DNA of 64,000 nucleotides from Glandiceps talaboti (taxonomy: Eukaryota; Hemichordata; Enteropneusta; Spengelidae). The stretch spans positions 17,305,842-17,369,841 of the forward strand of contig NC_135549.1 in assembly GCF_964340395.1 (NCBI RefSeq). The letters run 5' to 3'. The position numbers and the translations under genes were made by a program. Every line of letters starts with the position of its first letter. Within the stretch, counting starts at the first letter, position 1. This document shows positions 38,501-50,859 of this stretch, one piece after another. The notes beneath the pieces were generated by a model. It did not search any database. It was not told where the DNA came from and worked only from the letters and a program-made list of their open reading frames with translations.

Positions 38501-41010
38501 CTAGTATCTTTCCCGCCAGTTCTGACTGTTTACTTGAAGTACTAACTTGATGTAATCTCACCATACTGTTATGAAACTCTTTATCGACCAAAGTGGTGAA
38601 GTGATACTCACTTTGATATGTGCAATGTACGTACAAATGTATTTCCTTCTCATTTGTTGAATCAAGTGCTAAAATTGGCAGATATTTTGTCAGTTTTCAG
38701 TGATTGATCCATGTCAATTTCATTCAACATCTGTCACTCATTCATAGAGGTACTAGACCTCAATAAAACTCTTAGTAGGTGGGTGCGGAAAGAATCAATG
38801 TTTGCACTGTCTTTGCTAGAGATAGGGCTTCATTCACCAAATAGTGATTTACCATACAAGGTATTAGTCATGGTGTTAGGTTTGGTTTTAGACAAGTGTT
38901 TGGTTGCCACTAACGCTATCTCTACTGTAATTTGTAATAGTTTAATATTCAACTTGTTTATCTCACACAAAAACACACTTACTCAACAGTAGTGACAGAT
39001 ACATATGTGGGTAAAGTTGAGGAAATATGAACATAGCACTGATTTGACAAGTACAGATGACAAACAGATGTAATACATAAGGAACCAATAAATATTGACA
39101 ATTATGCTGAGAGACAAGTTTTCTAATTGTCACCCAAGAATACACATGGTACCAATAAATATTGACAATTCACTGAAAGCAGAGCTTTCTTAATCATAAT
39201 GTGTACCCCCAACATGAATACACAGTTTAGAAATATTTTGGTTTTGAAATCAATATATCTGAGAATCAAAATAAAAGGAAACAGAACACTAAATAACTAG
39301 ATACATTTGTTATAGTAGTAAATATAACTTACCAATGAAATCAATGGCCTCAGGAAAGAAAACTGACAAGTTCTGACTCCAGTGGTCACTAATTGGTATC
39401 TGCAAGTATTTGAAGTCACCCTCATGTTCAAAGCAGTTTGGCATATTAGGAGTCACATTCAAAACATACTTTATCCCACGTTTAGAAAGCATGTCAATGT
39501 TTTTGGAGTCTTGTGCTGATCCCAAAAATAAGTATGGCAAAATTTCTACAGGAAAACTATTGTCCAGTGGCGTTTCTGGGTTCACATCATCATTACAATT
39601 GATATTGAGTCCCTGCATGCCTATCCTCAAGGTGTCTTCATCACTGTCATGCTTCTCACAGAGGTTGGGATACTTCTCTTTAAACACATGGAAGCCTCCT
39701 GTATTAGGAAATCATTAAGAGAATACAATGTTACACTTACTATTCGACGACCGCTGTACATGTGATGTCACATTGTTGGAAGTGTTAATTCTGTTTATAG
39801 TAATATTCATTTACCTATGAGCTTATTTCATTGTTGTTTGTTCATCCCTTTAGTTTATTTGACGGTTGTCACTGTTTGTACGTGTGATCACATATCAAAA
39901 CATCCGTATTTTCTCGTCGAACTCAATACTCCGCGATCAATGTCATTGACGGCGTTCTTGTCTTGCTCCGCATTATACTTCGATCACATGTCATTTTACT
40001 GCTATTTCAATGAAGCTATTTACATGCGACTGTTATTAGCCCGCCATCCATTTCTGTGATGGTTGACAGACACGATTCGACGCCAAATTAGCATTCATTC
40101 TAGGTTAGCAAACCAATCTCAATATAGAGACACATTTTATCGTGTAAAGAATGCGTGACAACATACCCATGCCCACGGCAACACACGGGAATTATGAAAA
40201 TATCAGAAAGGGGGACATTTTATTCATGATAAAGAATGTGACACTGAATACAGACGATTCCGGATCTCACCGATTTTTTATAAATAGTAAAAAAAAAATA
40301 GAAAAAAATGGCAACAAATTTGTTTCCGTTTACAGCTGATAAGGCTACATCAACACTACGTACAGAAATGTAACACTTCAATGGGCCCCATCCTTTCGCC
40401 ATGTTGGTTTCTTGTCATCAACTAACTCCGCCCCCTTTCCTTGAATCTTCATCAGTTTTGGCGAAGTTGTGAACGCAAAGCTAAATGTAGAAACTGTCAT
40501 GTAACCAAAATGGTACAAAACGCATACTATTATATCATATTAATGGACAAACGGTGGTATAAGTGGCGGTCGACATGCTAAATGTCATGGAACGGGGTTT
40601 TTCCCAACACACTCCAAAATATAATGAATGGGCCTACCTTGCAAGTAAAACACATGGCAGCCATCTTCTTTCAATTTCTTCAGAAGCAAACACAAGACAC
40701 TATCTGCATTCTCGTTCAAATTTGAAGTGTGGTCATCATACACCATGACAGTTCCAATTTTAGATTTCTTCAAAAATTTCTCCTTGCCTTGTTCGCTTGA
40801 TATAAGGGTCTTAAAACACACAACGTGTCCTTTCTTGAGTCTTCTAAGTAAGAGAGTTGGTAGAGTGACATTAATGGCTCCTTCGATGTGCGATTGGTTG
40901 AAGTCTCTGCTTGCTCGGCAGTCGAGCAGCACTAAATTATCGTTTGTCGCGAGCTGTTCATGTAACCATTCATTCCCTTTGCCTTGTGCCATAGTTTCGT
41001 CTAATGTCAT
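35594..41010 (-). CDS. DUSP6/7: dual-specificity MAP-kinase phosphatase (MKP-3/DUSP6-7 class)
   Basis: Three exons on the minus strand, 41010-40638, 39698-39333 and 35937-35594, splice in phase to 360 residues. An in-frame TAA stands two codons before the ATG. Residues about 10-130 are the rhodanese/CH2 domain; it holds the kinase-interaction motif LLLRRLKKG (Arg56, Arg57), which docks ERK-type MAP kinases. Residues about 170-315 are the phosphatase domain: general acid Asp229 in [10 protein letters not shown], catalytic Cys260 in [10 protein letters not shown], and [12 protein letters not shown], close to mammalian DUSP6/7/9. It should remove phosphates from Thr and Tyr of activated ERK in the cytoplasm. 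The three-exon structure is that of vertebrate DUSP6 and DUSP7. Vertebrates have three relatives (6, 7, 9), so this is probably the single pre-duplication gene. Confidence 0.96.
35945..39325 (-). other. DUSP intron 2
   Basis: 3.4 kb without a recognisable exon or element. A 19-base phrase CCAATAAATATTGACAATT occurs twice near 39085 and 39152. Open frames seen here lack splice context. Confidence 0.6.
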
Positions 41011-44000
41011 GTCTTAAGAACGGTCCCAAAACATCAGCAAACACTTCAAAATAACCGAACAGTCGTGTAGTTGCGTTGGTTCGTATGCACTTCTTCGAAA
41101 ATGAGTACAGACGTCAGCGTTCAATCACTCTTGCCGTTCATTCATAATATCCGCTGTTGAAAATTTTATATCTCCTGAATACTGGTTTCAAACTTACGAA
41201 TTATACCCGTCCTATCGAGGGATAGTACGAACCGGACCATTGATTCGCAGTCGAAGAGTTACCAGCGACAGCGAAGTTGACAGCGACCTTTTTCCCTCAC
41301 CACACGTAATATAAGAGGTTAGTTTGAAAACAACTCGGCAAATCAGAGGCGCGCACTGATTTTCTTCCAGCTTACTGCACGTTGACGGACAAGAAGTAGT
41401 GTGTTCATCGTGCAACATAACAGAAGCCGTAAATTGATCAATCGTGTTTTCTTATCCAATCAGCGGCAACTAGATCACTGACATCACTGATTTAATTAGG
41501 GTTACTATAGCAACAGCTCTGCTAAATTATTATCAGACGATATATTAGGAAAGGCTCCGCCCACAAATGTCTTGTGGTTTTTCAATCGATTGACCCCCGC
41601 GGCGATGGCATTTCCGGCCGACGTTTATTCAAGCAAGTTTGTGCAAACACAAATACAAGGTCTTTACTCATTAACCATTATCGGTATTCATTACAAAAAA
41701 CAATAGCGAACTATTGTTTTGAGTGGTTTTTGATTACCAAATTTTTATGGTAATTTGGAAAAGATTACGTTTCATTGACTTGACTGAATGTGTAAATAGA
41801 TGTAAAATGAGGTTTTGTCAAAAAGCGGGGGATTTGTGTAGGGTGACAGGACATGTTTTTCAAGAACCCAACAGTGCAGTGCGATGAGAGTACTGTGTAG
41901 TCTGTTTAGACGCGGCAGGGACGACGGTGAGCCGCGACTGACAGCCAGCGCGCCTCGTCATATGTTTGTCGAGTGTTGGAACTCAGATGTAGGCATGATC
42001 ATATCGACGCATCTTCATCTACACATATAAATTTATAATTTAATTTGTTAATTGAAGCAAAAGTGAAGATATAGTAGGTTCTGCTGAATAGACCGTCACT
42101 GTTAGCAATTTGTTATGTGCATGGTGGTACAATGATACATGTGTTTGGTGAAGTGGAAATGGGTCAAACTCTCTCACAACCATGACCGTTTTTTTAAAAA
42201 ACTTTATAATATGGACCATGGGTAAGCTAAAACGGGATTATCGCCAAGTTTTGACAGTAGTGGTCGCGATAATCGCATGTAGTGTCCGTTTGATCGGGTA
42301 TCATATTATTTTATATCACGGGTGATAGTGCAATGTTACCCCTCAACCCTAGGGGTGATGTAATGTTTGTTTATTTGTTCCCTCCGAGTCTTGTATCTCA
42401 CATTCGCATGAATCAGCTCTCTGTTACAAATTTGGCCGACACGCACAATCTGTGAGCAGCAACATTCATAGTGGTGAGTTACGTCCAGTCTCAGTGTAAT
42501 AGTCTCATGTGTATGTCCATGGATCTATTGGTATGTCGGGGTGTATCTCAGACCACTATTCTCTCTAGTGTATGTAGGCCTACAATCTCGTAATATGTAT
42601 ATGCGCCGACTTCCATTTTTGGTCAGTATGACTTTATTTGGTAATGTTCGGATACGTATGCCGAACTCATCCGATCGAGTGCCCGACGCGAACAACGTCG
42701 CACTAGCCAGAGCACTAGCATTATGATCATATAGTGAAGGTCACCTTGACACCCGTTAACTGAGCTTGGCTTGGCCAGTGAATATTCAGCCTGATTAATT
42801 TCGATTGTACACAGTTTACGTGACTTTTATTTGATATACTGGGACATACTGGCAATTTTCTTCATTCACTTCTCTATATTTGACACCGAGTGTGTCTGGA
42901 CACTTCGTCTACAAACTACGTCGTGAAAATTCCGATGACGTAGCAGCAAGTTAAAACCTTGGTACAGATCATGTAGATAGATGTCGCTATTACTTCCCAT
43001 TTCTATACACGGCTATTTGTTTATTTACATCGAAACTTAGATTGTAAATTTGTACATTGGTGAGATTATAACGGCAAGAATCCAAAATTATTATGTATCG
43101 TATGACTTTGAAGCTCCTTTCATTGAGAAAGTCCGTGGACGGCATGACACGTGATCGACAGTGGAAAACTACTACATGTACATGTATATGTGTTTGCTCA
43201 TGCATGGTAGCCATTTTGTTAAGTCACATGCAGTCCACCAGAGGGTTATTATAACAGCCAAATTAGAAAAAAAAATCTCGCTACTGGGCAAATAGTTGTC
43301 AAAATATTACGCAACAAACCCAAACCAATAAACAATAAGTTGAACAACAATTAAACTCCGATTCGTGGAATTACGTGTGTATACGCTTTAGTAAAGGTGT
43401 GGTCAAAAGACCACCAACACGTTTTTAGACCACGAGGGTAATTTGGTTCTCAAAAGTTACGTGTATACCATGGACACTGTGTTGTGGACTTCTTTTTAGC
43501 TCAATAGACTAAACTGTCAAAATTTCTCCACTTTTAAAATAAATCTATGATTTGATGGCGATCAACGTGGTAATTGACGATACATCTGTCATGTAATCAT
43601 TGTGATAGATAGGTGAACCAAAAGACAAATGTTTTGGCAGACACAAAACCATCATGACAAAGTTGTAAATATGCAGTCCAACAGTCGAAAGTACAACAGT
43701 CGAAATGTTATTGTGCCAACAATGGGAGTTGGAATTAGCCTTCTCGCCTTTCTGTTTGAAGTCCTCTATTTAATATGTCATCAGTAAGCGCAAATCGGTG
43801 TGGATTGACCCTTTTGGCGCCATTGAACAGAGCTATATATGGTTTTAGAGTCTGCCACTACATAAATTCTTTTTGATTTATTGATTTATTGAATGGATTA
43901 GTGGTCGAAACATGCTATATAGTTATAAGCTTATGGCCAGATGAAAAAAAATACATTTCATAAGTATGTTTTGTCAATGCATGTATAAGACTGGTTAGGC
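41011..44000. other. upstream region of the DUSP gene, no gene seen
   Basis: The first 400-600 bases are the expected DUSP promoter: locally GC-richer, without a TATA box I can defend. Further out nothing codes. A short inverted repeat GGATTATCGC/GCGATAATC lies at 42235-42275. Confidence 0.45.
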
Positions 44001-44011
44001 TGTCAACATAC

Positions 44012-44124
44012 TAGTCTAGAATTCTAAACTGGTACAGTATTACATACGTTTTAAAAACTTCATACTATGTATTAGTATGAAGGTTTTAAAACGTAATACT
44101 GTACCAGTTTAGAATTCTAGACTA
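44012..44124. mobile_element. 113-bp almost perfect hairpin with exact 9-bp target duplication
   Basis: Arms 44012-44043 and 44093-44124 are exact complements for 32 bases (TAGTCTAGAATTCTAAACTG...). After a 3-base bulge (ATA) the interior continues to pair (CGTTTTAAAA, TTCATACTA) down to a loop of about 5 bases. TCAACATAC stands directly on both sides (44003-44011, 44125-44133). Ends are TAG and CTA, as in the 24801 element. Confidence 0.85.
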
Positions 44125-44133
44125 TCAACATAC

Positions 44134-46440
44134 ACCACTGAAATGTCAACCGTATCAACTCACTGTAACAGGAAAGGTGACCCCAAAATAGGTCCAACAT
44201 TTTGGAACGCCACTACCATCGCCGGCTTAAATGTTTTAATATCCTAAAAGTTATTAGTTAAATACAGTGTGCCGTGGTATTACATAGTTTGGATGGCAAC
44301 GTGGTATTGAATCAATGAAAGATAGCAAAAGACTTATTTAATTCAACTGAACTATTTTATTCTGACAACTATTGGCCAACTGATCATGAGTAAACGTTTG
44401 GAGACCGAACTGTGAGTCATGGTCAATCTCAGCTCTGGGTGTATTACTACAGTAATATACGTACTTGGTCAATATGAACACGAATGCTACCTGACCATAC
44501 ATGGTGAATATACCACGGACGCTGTACTTGAGGCCACTGTGACAATTAATACTGGCCAATTGGTCAAAATGACATAAACTATTGTTTTTGGTGATACGTC
44601 TGTTTATCGTTTATTACATCAATAATGCTTGCAAAAGTTACTGGTCAAAACGTTATTTTTGTCAATTGATCAAACTATAACAAATGAAGTAGAGGAACTG
44701 CGACTTTTAAATATTTAAAATGTCAGTACACAATATATCCAGTGTGTATCGTATCAAGAGTTTAAAAAAAACATTGCTATTGAGGCAGGTGGAAAACAAA
44801 TTCAATACATTATTATTGTGCGATACAAAGTTTTTTTTTACCCGAAATGTGTTTACTAGTATTTTAATAGTACTGTAAATTACTACAATGTATAATCTAG
44901 TACCTACTACAGAGCCTGTTTGTACGTTTTTTTTTAAACAAAACGAAATTTCACATCCAAAAGAAATTCGATGGCATATGATACAACCAGCGAAAAAACA
45001 CCAATGCATTTGCTTGAATGAAGTGGGCCAAGGAAAGACTTCATTTGAAGACAAAAGTAGATAAAAACAAGAGTACAACAAAAACAACAGGAAGTGCCTG
45101 ATCACAGTCGTTGGAGGTCTCCTCCAATGTCTATGCTTCGATGTAGGTTCACACAATGTTTTATCAGTTTGTTTGTATCTGTGGAAGTTGTAATATAAGA
45201 GTAACAGTCATACTTAATATTACAGAGTGTAGTCATATAAAGTAAACACGGAGAATCGTGTGATCAGCAGCCTCCTGTGGTGTTCAGTGCTTTTATAAGT
45301 TACTGACACTAATTTCTACTGTGTGTCTTTGCACGAACCTTGCCTCATTTCTGCCTAACACAAGCAAAGCAAACGCACTGATATTTTTTCGTGCGTTGTA
45401 CTGCAATACTAGTACCATATACTTCTAGTTGGTCAAATCATGAAATTGTCAAAGGATTGATACTAGTAACTACGAAAGGCACAGAAATCTATTTTGGATT
45501 CATTTTATTGTTTTAAAAATAAAAGAATAGTCATCTCCTACATTCCAGTTCTATTATACCATAGTTCTATAATTTGAGTTCGATTTGACCGACATTTCAA
45601 CCGGTTCCCAATCACCCCATATTACCATGATAACATAATTCTCATATACAGGCACGCATGTATTGAGCACATCGAGTGTTTGCACTGCCATGCCACCATC
45701 ATTCATTACCGGGTGTTAGGTATTATTCATGTCAAGTGAACGCTATATTTACAATTTGTCATGATGACGTATCAAGTTCTATAAAGTAAACCAATTTATA
45801 CATATGCCATGGAGTAGCCATCGTATTATTTTTTTATTACCATACCGAGACTTTTAGTGTTAATTTGCATATCAGATCCGCCCTCCTTTTTACCCCTGAC
45901 TTTTTCTATATATCTACCGAACACAAAACCCATGAAGTAGTCTGCTCTGACCTGGCATGGCGTTTTCAACAAATCTTAATGAGGGTTTCTACAGCTGTAC
46001 ACCTTGCACATACAGTGTGTAAAATTCATTTTCAAGTGTTACATTATATATCATTTATCTTGGCATTTGCCACACTTACAGACTGAGCGTGACATTCGAG
46101 TAAAAGTTATCACAGTGTTCCATTTCACTCACTCAAAAATTGAAAAGACCACACTGCTATAAATTCTATAAGTACTCATGTTTAGTAGTTGAAACGGGAG
46201 ATTATCCTGTCTGCTGTCAATGTAATAAATGCAGTGGAAGGGTAGATGGACCCTACACGATATGATTGGTACTACCAGTCGCTGAATCCTCCAAGAGGAT
46301 TTGTTTAGTCCGCAGGCTTTACAAGTCTTGGACGATACCCCATTTCAAGTACGATTGTCCTTTCCACGAGTCTCTCGTTCATAAGGAGAGGTTTGCCAAG
46401 TAAAGCCTTAGGGCTGTACATCGATACATGAAACTGATAG
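44134..46440. other. gene-free stretch
   Basis: No gene recognised. A 149-codon open frame on the minus strand at 44707-45156 has no family features and AT-driven composition. Confidence 0.5.
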
Positions 46441-46489
46441 ATCAACCCCCCCCCCATGTCCAACTGACACGTATTAAAGCTTGTCAGTC

Positions 46490-47010
46490 AAACACATGTG
46501 AGTTGATACAACACCCCCACCCCCAACGGGCACCACCCGGAGCGGAAAGGCTAGTACACTGGGTTCCGCCCGTCCGTCCGTCCGTCCGTGCGTTCGTTCA
46601 CTATCATATCTTTGGCATACACCAACTGATTTCAACCAAACCTGGTACAAAGGTAATATGCTATCATGTGAGACATATACAAGTCACTTTGTTTTGTGAC
46701 TGAATAGATATGGTCGAATGGCGGCTATATTTTGTTTGTTAAATTTCACAATATGCATAATAACTTTGGAGGTGTTATAATATGTAGTGACTCCACTCGA
46801 TCAAGTGCTACACCCCTGACCGGAAAGTCTTCTCCAAGGTCAAATAGTCAAATTGTACTTGTCTTCAAAGCTTTTTTGCATCAAACATTTCAAGTGATAA
46901 TATTTTAATCATGACGGGGTTTGAGTATATGAGGCATATGCAAGTCACTTAATTTCGTGACTTTGACCTGTAGAGCAAAATGGTGATATTTATTATAAAA
47001 AGTAGACGCC
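46490..47010 (+). repeat. probable interspersed repeat with CCGT tract
   Basis: The block CACCCGGAGCGGAAAGGC, then a CCGT tetranucleotide tract at 46569-46590, then two related segments, TGAGACATATACAAGTCACT and TGAGGCATATGCAAGTCACT, about 260 bases apart and each followed by a TTTCGTGACT-like phrase. A CCGGA-G-rich phrase followed by a CTGTCCGTGTGTCTGTCTGT tract near 14645-14690 is similar. No ends or coding part found. Confidence 0.4.
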
Positions 47011-47870
47011 ATTCAAGTGTCTACCCTCATATTATCAATGATGAGCTTCTAATAAGATCATGACCTTTGACCTTGACAAACATTTTCAAGGTGAAGAGAG
47101 AGAAAGGGTTACATTCTAGCTGTACACTTAATTCGACCAAATGTTATTGATAATTATACTGAAAAGTTAAAACCGACTACAAATATTTACATCCCTGGAA
47201 AGTTCAACAAAACATTTCCGTGTTAAAATTGCCAAAATGCCAATCCTTTTACACACTATAACACATAAGGTGGGATGGGGGGGGGGGCGACTATGTTTTC
47301 GACTGAGGATTTGTTTTAATAATCTTATTCTATTCATCTAAACAGTGTGTGGTACAAAAGCAAATATTATCTGGTTGTGTCTTCTATTAAAGGTAGCTTG
47401 TTACATGTTTAAAGTGATCATTGAGATATAACATTTCACGATCAATTAAGTCGGATACACTGTAACGTTATACTTGCATTATCTATTCACCGACGTCAAC
47501 ACAAGATCAATGAGTAACGTTTGTAATACAGTCAGCTTTATACCAGAGTTCTGATAGGCAGAAATAATAGAATATTATCATGTTACAAACACCAGTAATA
47601 ACCGTATAAAATATCATGTATATGTGTATGTTTTTTATTCTTCTCTAGTTATAACTGGTAGAGTAAATAATTGATTATATATACTGCCCATTAATCGAAT
47701 AATTAATATACTGTACATAACTATTAACTAATTGCTTCAGGACATGAATTGAAAAATTAGTTAATTATCTAATACAATAAGTGGTTAATGTTTTTTTATA
47801 TATTTCATTTCTTTGCACAATATCCACATGGATTCATTTAGTTTATTACTATTTTTTAACAATTAAAGTG

Positions 47871-47874
47871 TATG

Positions 47875-47908
<34 letters not shown>

Positions 47909-48132
47909 TGTATGTATGTATGTATGTATGTATGTATGTATGTATGTATGTATGTATGTGTGTGTGTGTGTGTGCGTGCGTGCGTGCGTGTGTGTATGTA
48001 TGTATGTATGTATGTATGTATGTGTATGTATGTGTGTGTGTATGTATGTATGTATGTATGTATGTATGTATATATGTATGTGTGCGTATGTATGTATGTA
48101 TGTATGTATGTATGTATGTATGTATGTATGTA

Positions 48133-48172
<40 letters not shown>

Positions 48173-48275
48173 CGTGCGTGTGTGCGTGCGTGCGTGCGTG
48201 CGTGCGTGCGTATGTATGTATGTATGTATGTATGTATGTATGTATGTATGTATGTATGTATGTATGTATGTATGT
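47871..48275. repeat. TATG/TG/CGTG compound microsatellite, 405 bp
   Basis: Long TATG tracts are separated by TG and CGTG (GTGCGTGC) tracts. The alternating purine-pyrimidine CG-containing parts could adopt Z-DNA. Open frames across it are artefacts. Confidence 0.97.
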
Positions 48276-48299
48276 CCACCTTGATATCTATCCGCCTAC

Positions 48300-49170
48300 C
48301 TGAATGATCACCTGACTATAACATTTATTTCGTCAGAAGGAGATTCTTAAGAATGAACTACTTGAAACATCATGTTAAAGCCATCAATTAAACTAGTCCA
48401 TTATCGTTAATACAGCCCGTCCTCTTTGCTATGGTGATGGATGTATGTTGTTTGTCTTACCTATAAAGTGCTTCTAAAATAAGACAAACGGGGGAAGTGT
48501 GTGACTAATATGTACTTGTGAATGGTTTTAGAAGCCGAGCCTATTTGTCCGTTCTGAAACCACCACATCATTCTAACTCAATGGGAAGCGTGGGTTTTGA
48601 AATCCGGCCAAAGGAAACCAAGTCTAACTGAATATCAAATATCCGTATTTCAGACGTTAAAATGAGACCGTCATTTTCAGTCTTGTTTGTTCAACTACGT
48701 GTATATGCTTACGTCTGTATCTACAAGTTCAATGGTGAAATAATAACAACGACACGTATTGCTAATAAATTAATTGTATTTGAAAGCTGCGTGTACATGT
48801 CGTCAATGTAATTAAAGGCCGCAGTAGTTATTACTTTGTACTATTTTTAGCTAACGGATGAAATGTAACGGAACTTGAAAAACTTGAAATTGTTATTTAA
48901 CAGATCGACGTGACTGGTCACTGATGTTACCATGGCATCCAGTAAACGCTAATCTTAGCATGGTAGATGTATACTCAAATAAATGTCAAACATGTGATAT
49001 TTTGTAAATTCATATAGTATTAATTTTACGGATTTTTGTTAATTTCGTTGTACGTACAAAACACCAATATGGTCAAGGTAATGAAATATATCTATATTAT
49101 TAAAACAATGACTTAGAATAAGACACATAAAATATACAAGATATTTCACGTTCCTACATACTTTCTATTA
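48300..49170. other. gene-free stretch
   Basis: Nothing recognised; AT-rich unique sequence. It contains TTGTACGTACAA at 49049-49060, a short palindrome also present at the centre of the fold-back family, without other homology. Confidence 0.5.
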
Positions 49171-49175
49171 GATTA

Positions 49176-49288
49176 CCTGTAGACTTGAAGGACTATTGCT
49201 ACTACGCTATTCTGCTTTATAAATGACGTGTTTTCGCTCGTGATAGCGGAATATAGTCTAGACTGTAGTGATAGTCCTTCAATACAGG
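49176..49288. repeat. hairpin, CCTGTA...TACAGG
   Basis: CCTGTAGACTTGAAGGACTA pairs with TAGTCCTTCAATACAGG apart from a 3-base bulge, and weaker pairing continues inward (GCTATTC/GGAATATAG) with an 11-base insertion. It abuts the next hairpin. Confidence 0.6.
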
Positions 49289-49293
49289 TCGAC

Positions 49294-49373
49294 TAGCTCT
49301 GGATGTATACTCGCGCTAAGGGGTTTCGACACGTCAAGACGTGTACACCACGCAGCGTATACATCCACAGCTA
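49294..49373. mobile_element. 80-bp hairpin element, TAG...CTA ends (old copy)
   Basis: Ends TAGCTCTGGATGTATAC and the complement of GTATACATCCACAGCTA match at all but one position. The flanking 9-mers share only CAGGT at their starts (CAGGTCGAC, CAGGTATTA). A further inverted repeat, ACACGTC/GACGTGT, lies in the loop. Confidence 0.5.
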
Positions 49374-49399
49374 CAGGTATTAACCCCGGAGGCTAACTT

Positions 49400-50075
49400 C
49401 TTAGGTTTGTATGTATTCTGCTTACTCGCCGTATAGAATTAAAAATACGAGCATGACTAATCTCTGTTCAGTTCGTAGGAACAAAATTTTATCATGATTA
49501 TAATTATGGAATGTCGGCATATTTGGTTAACCTAAGGTTATCATGTATCAGTTTGTTTTATCATCCATTCTTGTATAATTTACCGCCTTATATATAAACA
49601 ACTCGTCAATAACATACATAACATACACCAATGTGTAACTAACTGTCTGATAATTGGACTTAACCTGTTACCTGTATAAAAATCGCAACGTCAGCAAAAA
49701 TATGAATGTGGCACGTAAGCCAGGGTTTCGATCTATGGTTCTCGCACTTATAGTGTCCTATCAGTTGGGCCATAAGGATTACATAGTCGGGATTGTTCTT
49801 TTGTTTTGGGCTATTTTTTCCTACACCTTTGGCAAACAGCTGATTTTCATCTAAATTTTAATCCTAATTCGAACTAGACTCTGAACAATAACTACCCATT
49901 ACAGTTATAGTGTCATTGTACGTTGTAGTGCAATATAACAACTTGTAACATTTGAGTAACTGTTACAGAATTAATTGACCAGAACTGGCAGGCGATTCAC
50001 CCAGTGGTCACTGTACTGTGGAGTTGAGTGAAAAGTATCGTTCATAGTGAATATACACGGGAGAATACAATAATG
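49400..50075. other. gene-free stretch
   Basis: Nothing supported. Phrases such as GGGTTTCGATC near 49722 look tRNA-arm-like but no cloverleaf can be drawn. Confidence 0.5.
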
Positions 50076-50079
50076 TCTA

Positions 50080-50104
50080 AAGTGATGATGATGATGATGA
50101 TGAC

Positions 50105-50135
<31 letters not shown>

Positions 50136-50178
50136 GTGATGATGGTGGTGGTGGTGGTGGTGGTGGTGGTGGTGGTGG

Positions 50179-50213
<35 letters not shown>

Positions 50214-50370
50214 GTGATGATGATGGTGGTGGTGGTGGTGGTGGTGGTGGTGGTGGTGGTGATGGTGGTGGTGGTGATGATGGTGGTGGTGGTGGTGGTG
50301 GTGGTGGTGGTGGTGGTGGTGGTGGTGGTGGTGGTGGTGGTGATCATGATGATCATGATGATCATGATGA
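50080..50370. repeat. GAT/GGT trinucleotide repeat, 290 bp
   Basis: Alternating blocks of ATG and GTG triplets with sharp borders. The long GGT blocks are G-rich on one strand and could form G-quadruplexes. Poly-Met/poly-Val or poly-Thr/Ile open frames are artefacts. Confidence 0.96.
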
Positions 50371-50668
50371 TGACATTTTTTTACTTTTCACAAGAAACTT
50401 TATTAACTTAGTTAAAAGATACTTTACATAAGATTAAACAAAATGCCTGTTTCAACGGCATGGAAATGCCTGTTTCAAATATTGGGTTCAAGTCAAAACA
50501 AATTGACAATTGTGAAGAAAGTGTTCATGAAAAATGGTGATGGTAGTTGAGTTAGCGATTGCAGTAAGTAATTGTGCCATGGGTGGTGGTAGTGTTGGTG
50601 ATATCGTAGGTGAGTTAGCAATGGTGGTGATATTTGTAATGGTAGTAGTTGCCGGAGGTAGTAATAGT

Positions 50669-50731
50669 GGTGGTGGTGGTGGTGGTGGTGGTGGTGGTGG
50701 TGGTGGTGGTGGTGGTGGTGGTGGTGGTGGT
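50669..50731. repeat. GGT trinucleotide repeat
   Basis: About 21 GGT units, within a longer region (50530-50840) that is itself enriched for GGTAGT/GGTGGT. Confidence 0.95.
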
Positions 50732-50859
50732 AGTAATAATAATAACTACCATTATGTTGGTATCAGTTGTGGTGAGTAGCATCCTGTAGTAATAGCTGTG
50801 GTGGTAGTAGTAGTTCTGATTATTGTGGTGGTAGTGGTTACTAGTAAAACATACCGACA

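Noticed and set aside
42541-42726. 61-codon plus-strand frame upstream of DUSP
   Set aside because: No homology noticed and too short; could be chance.
44707-45156. 149-codon minus-strand frame
   Set aside because: Composition follows AT content, no domain or signal pattern, and no regulatory or splice context.
49710-49790. tRNA-arm-like phrase GGGTTTCGATC
   Set aside because: No acceptor stem, anticodon arm or A-box could be paired with it.
50028-50411. 127-codon poly-Met/poly-Val frame
   Set aside because: Translation of the GAT/GGT triplet repeat.
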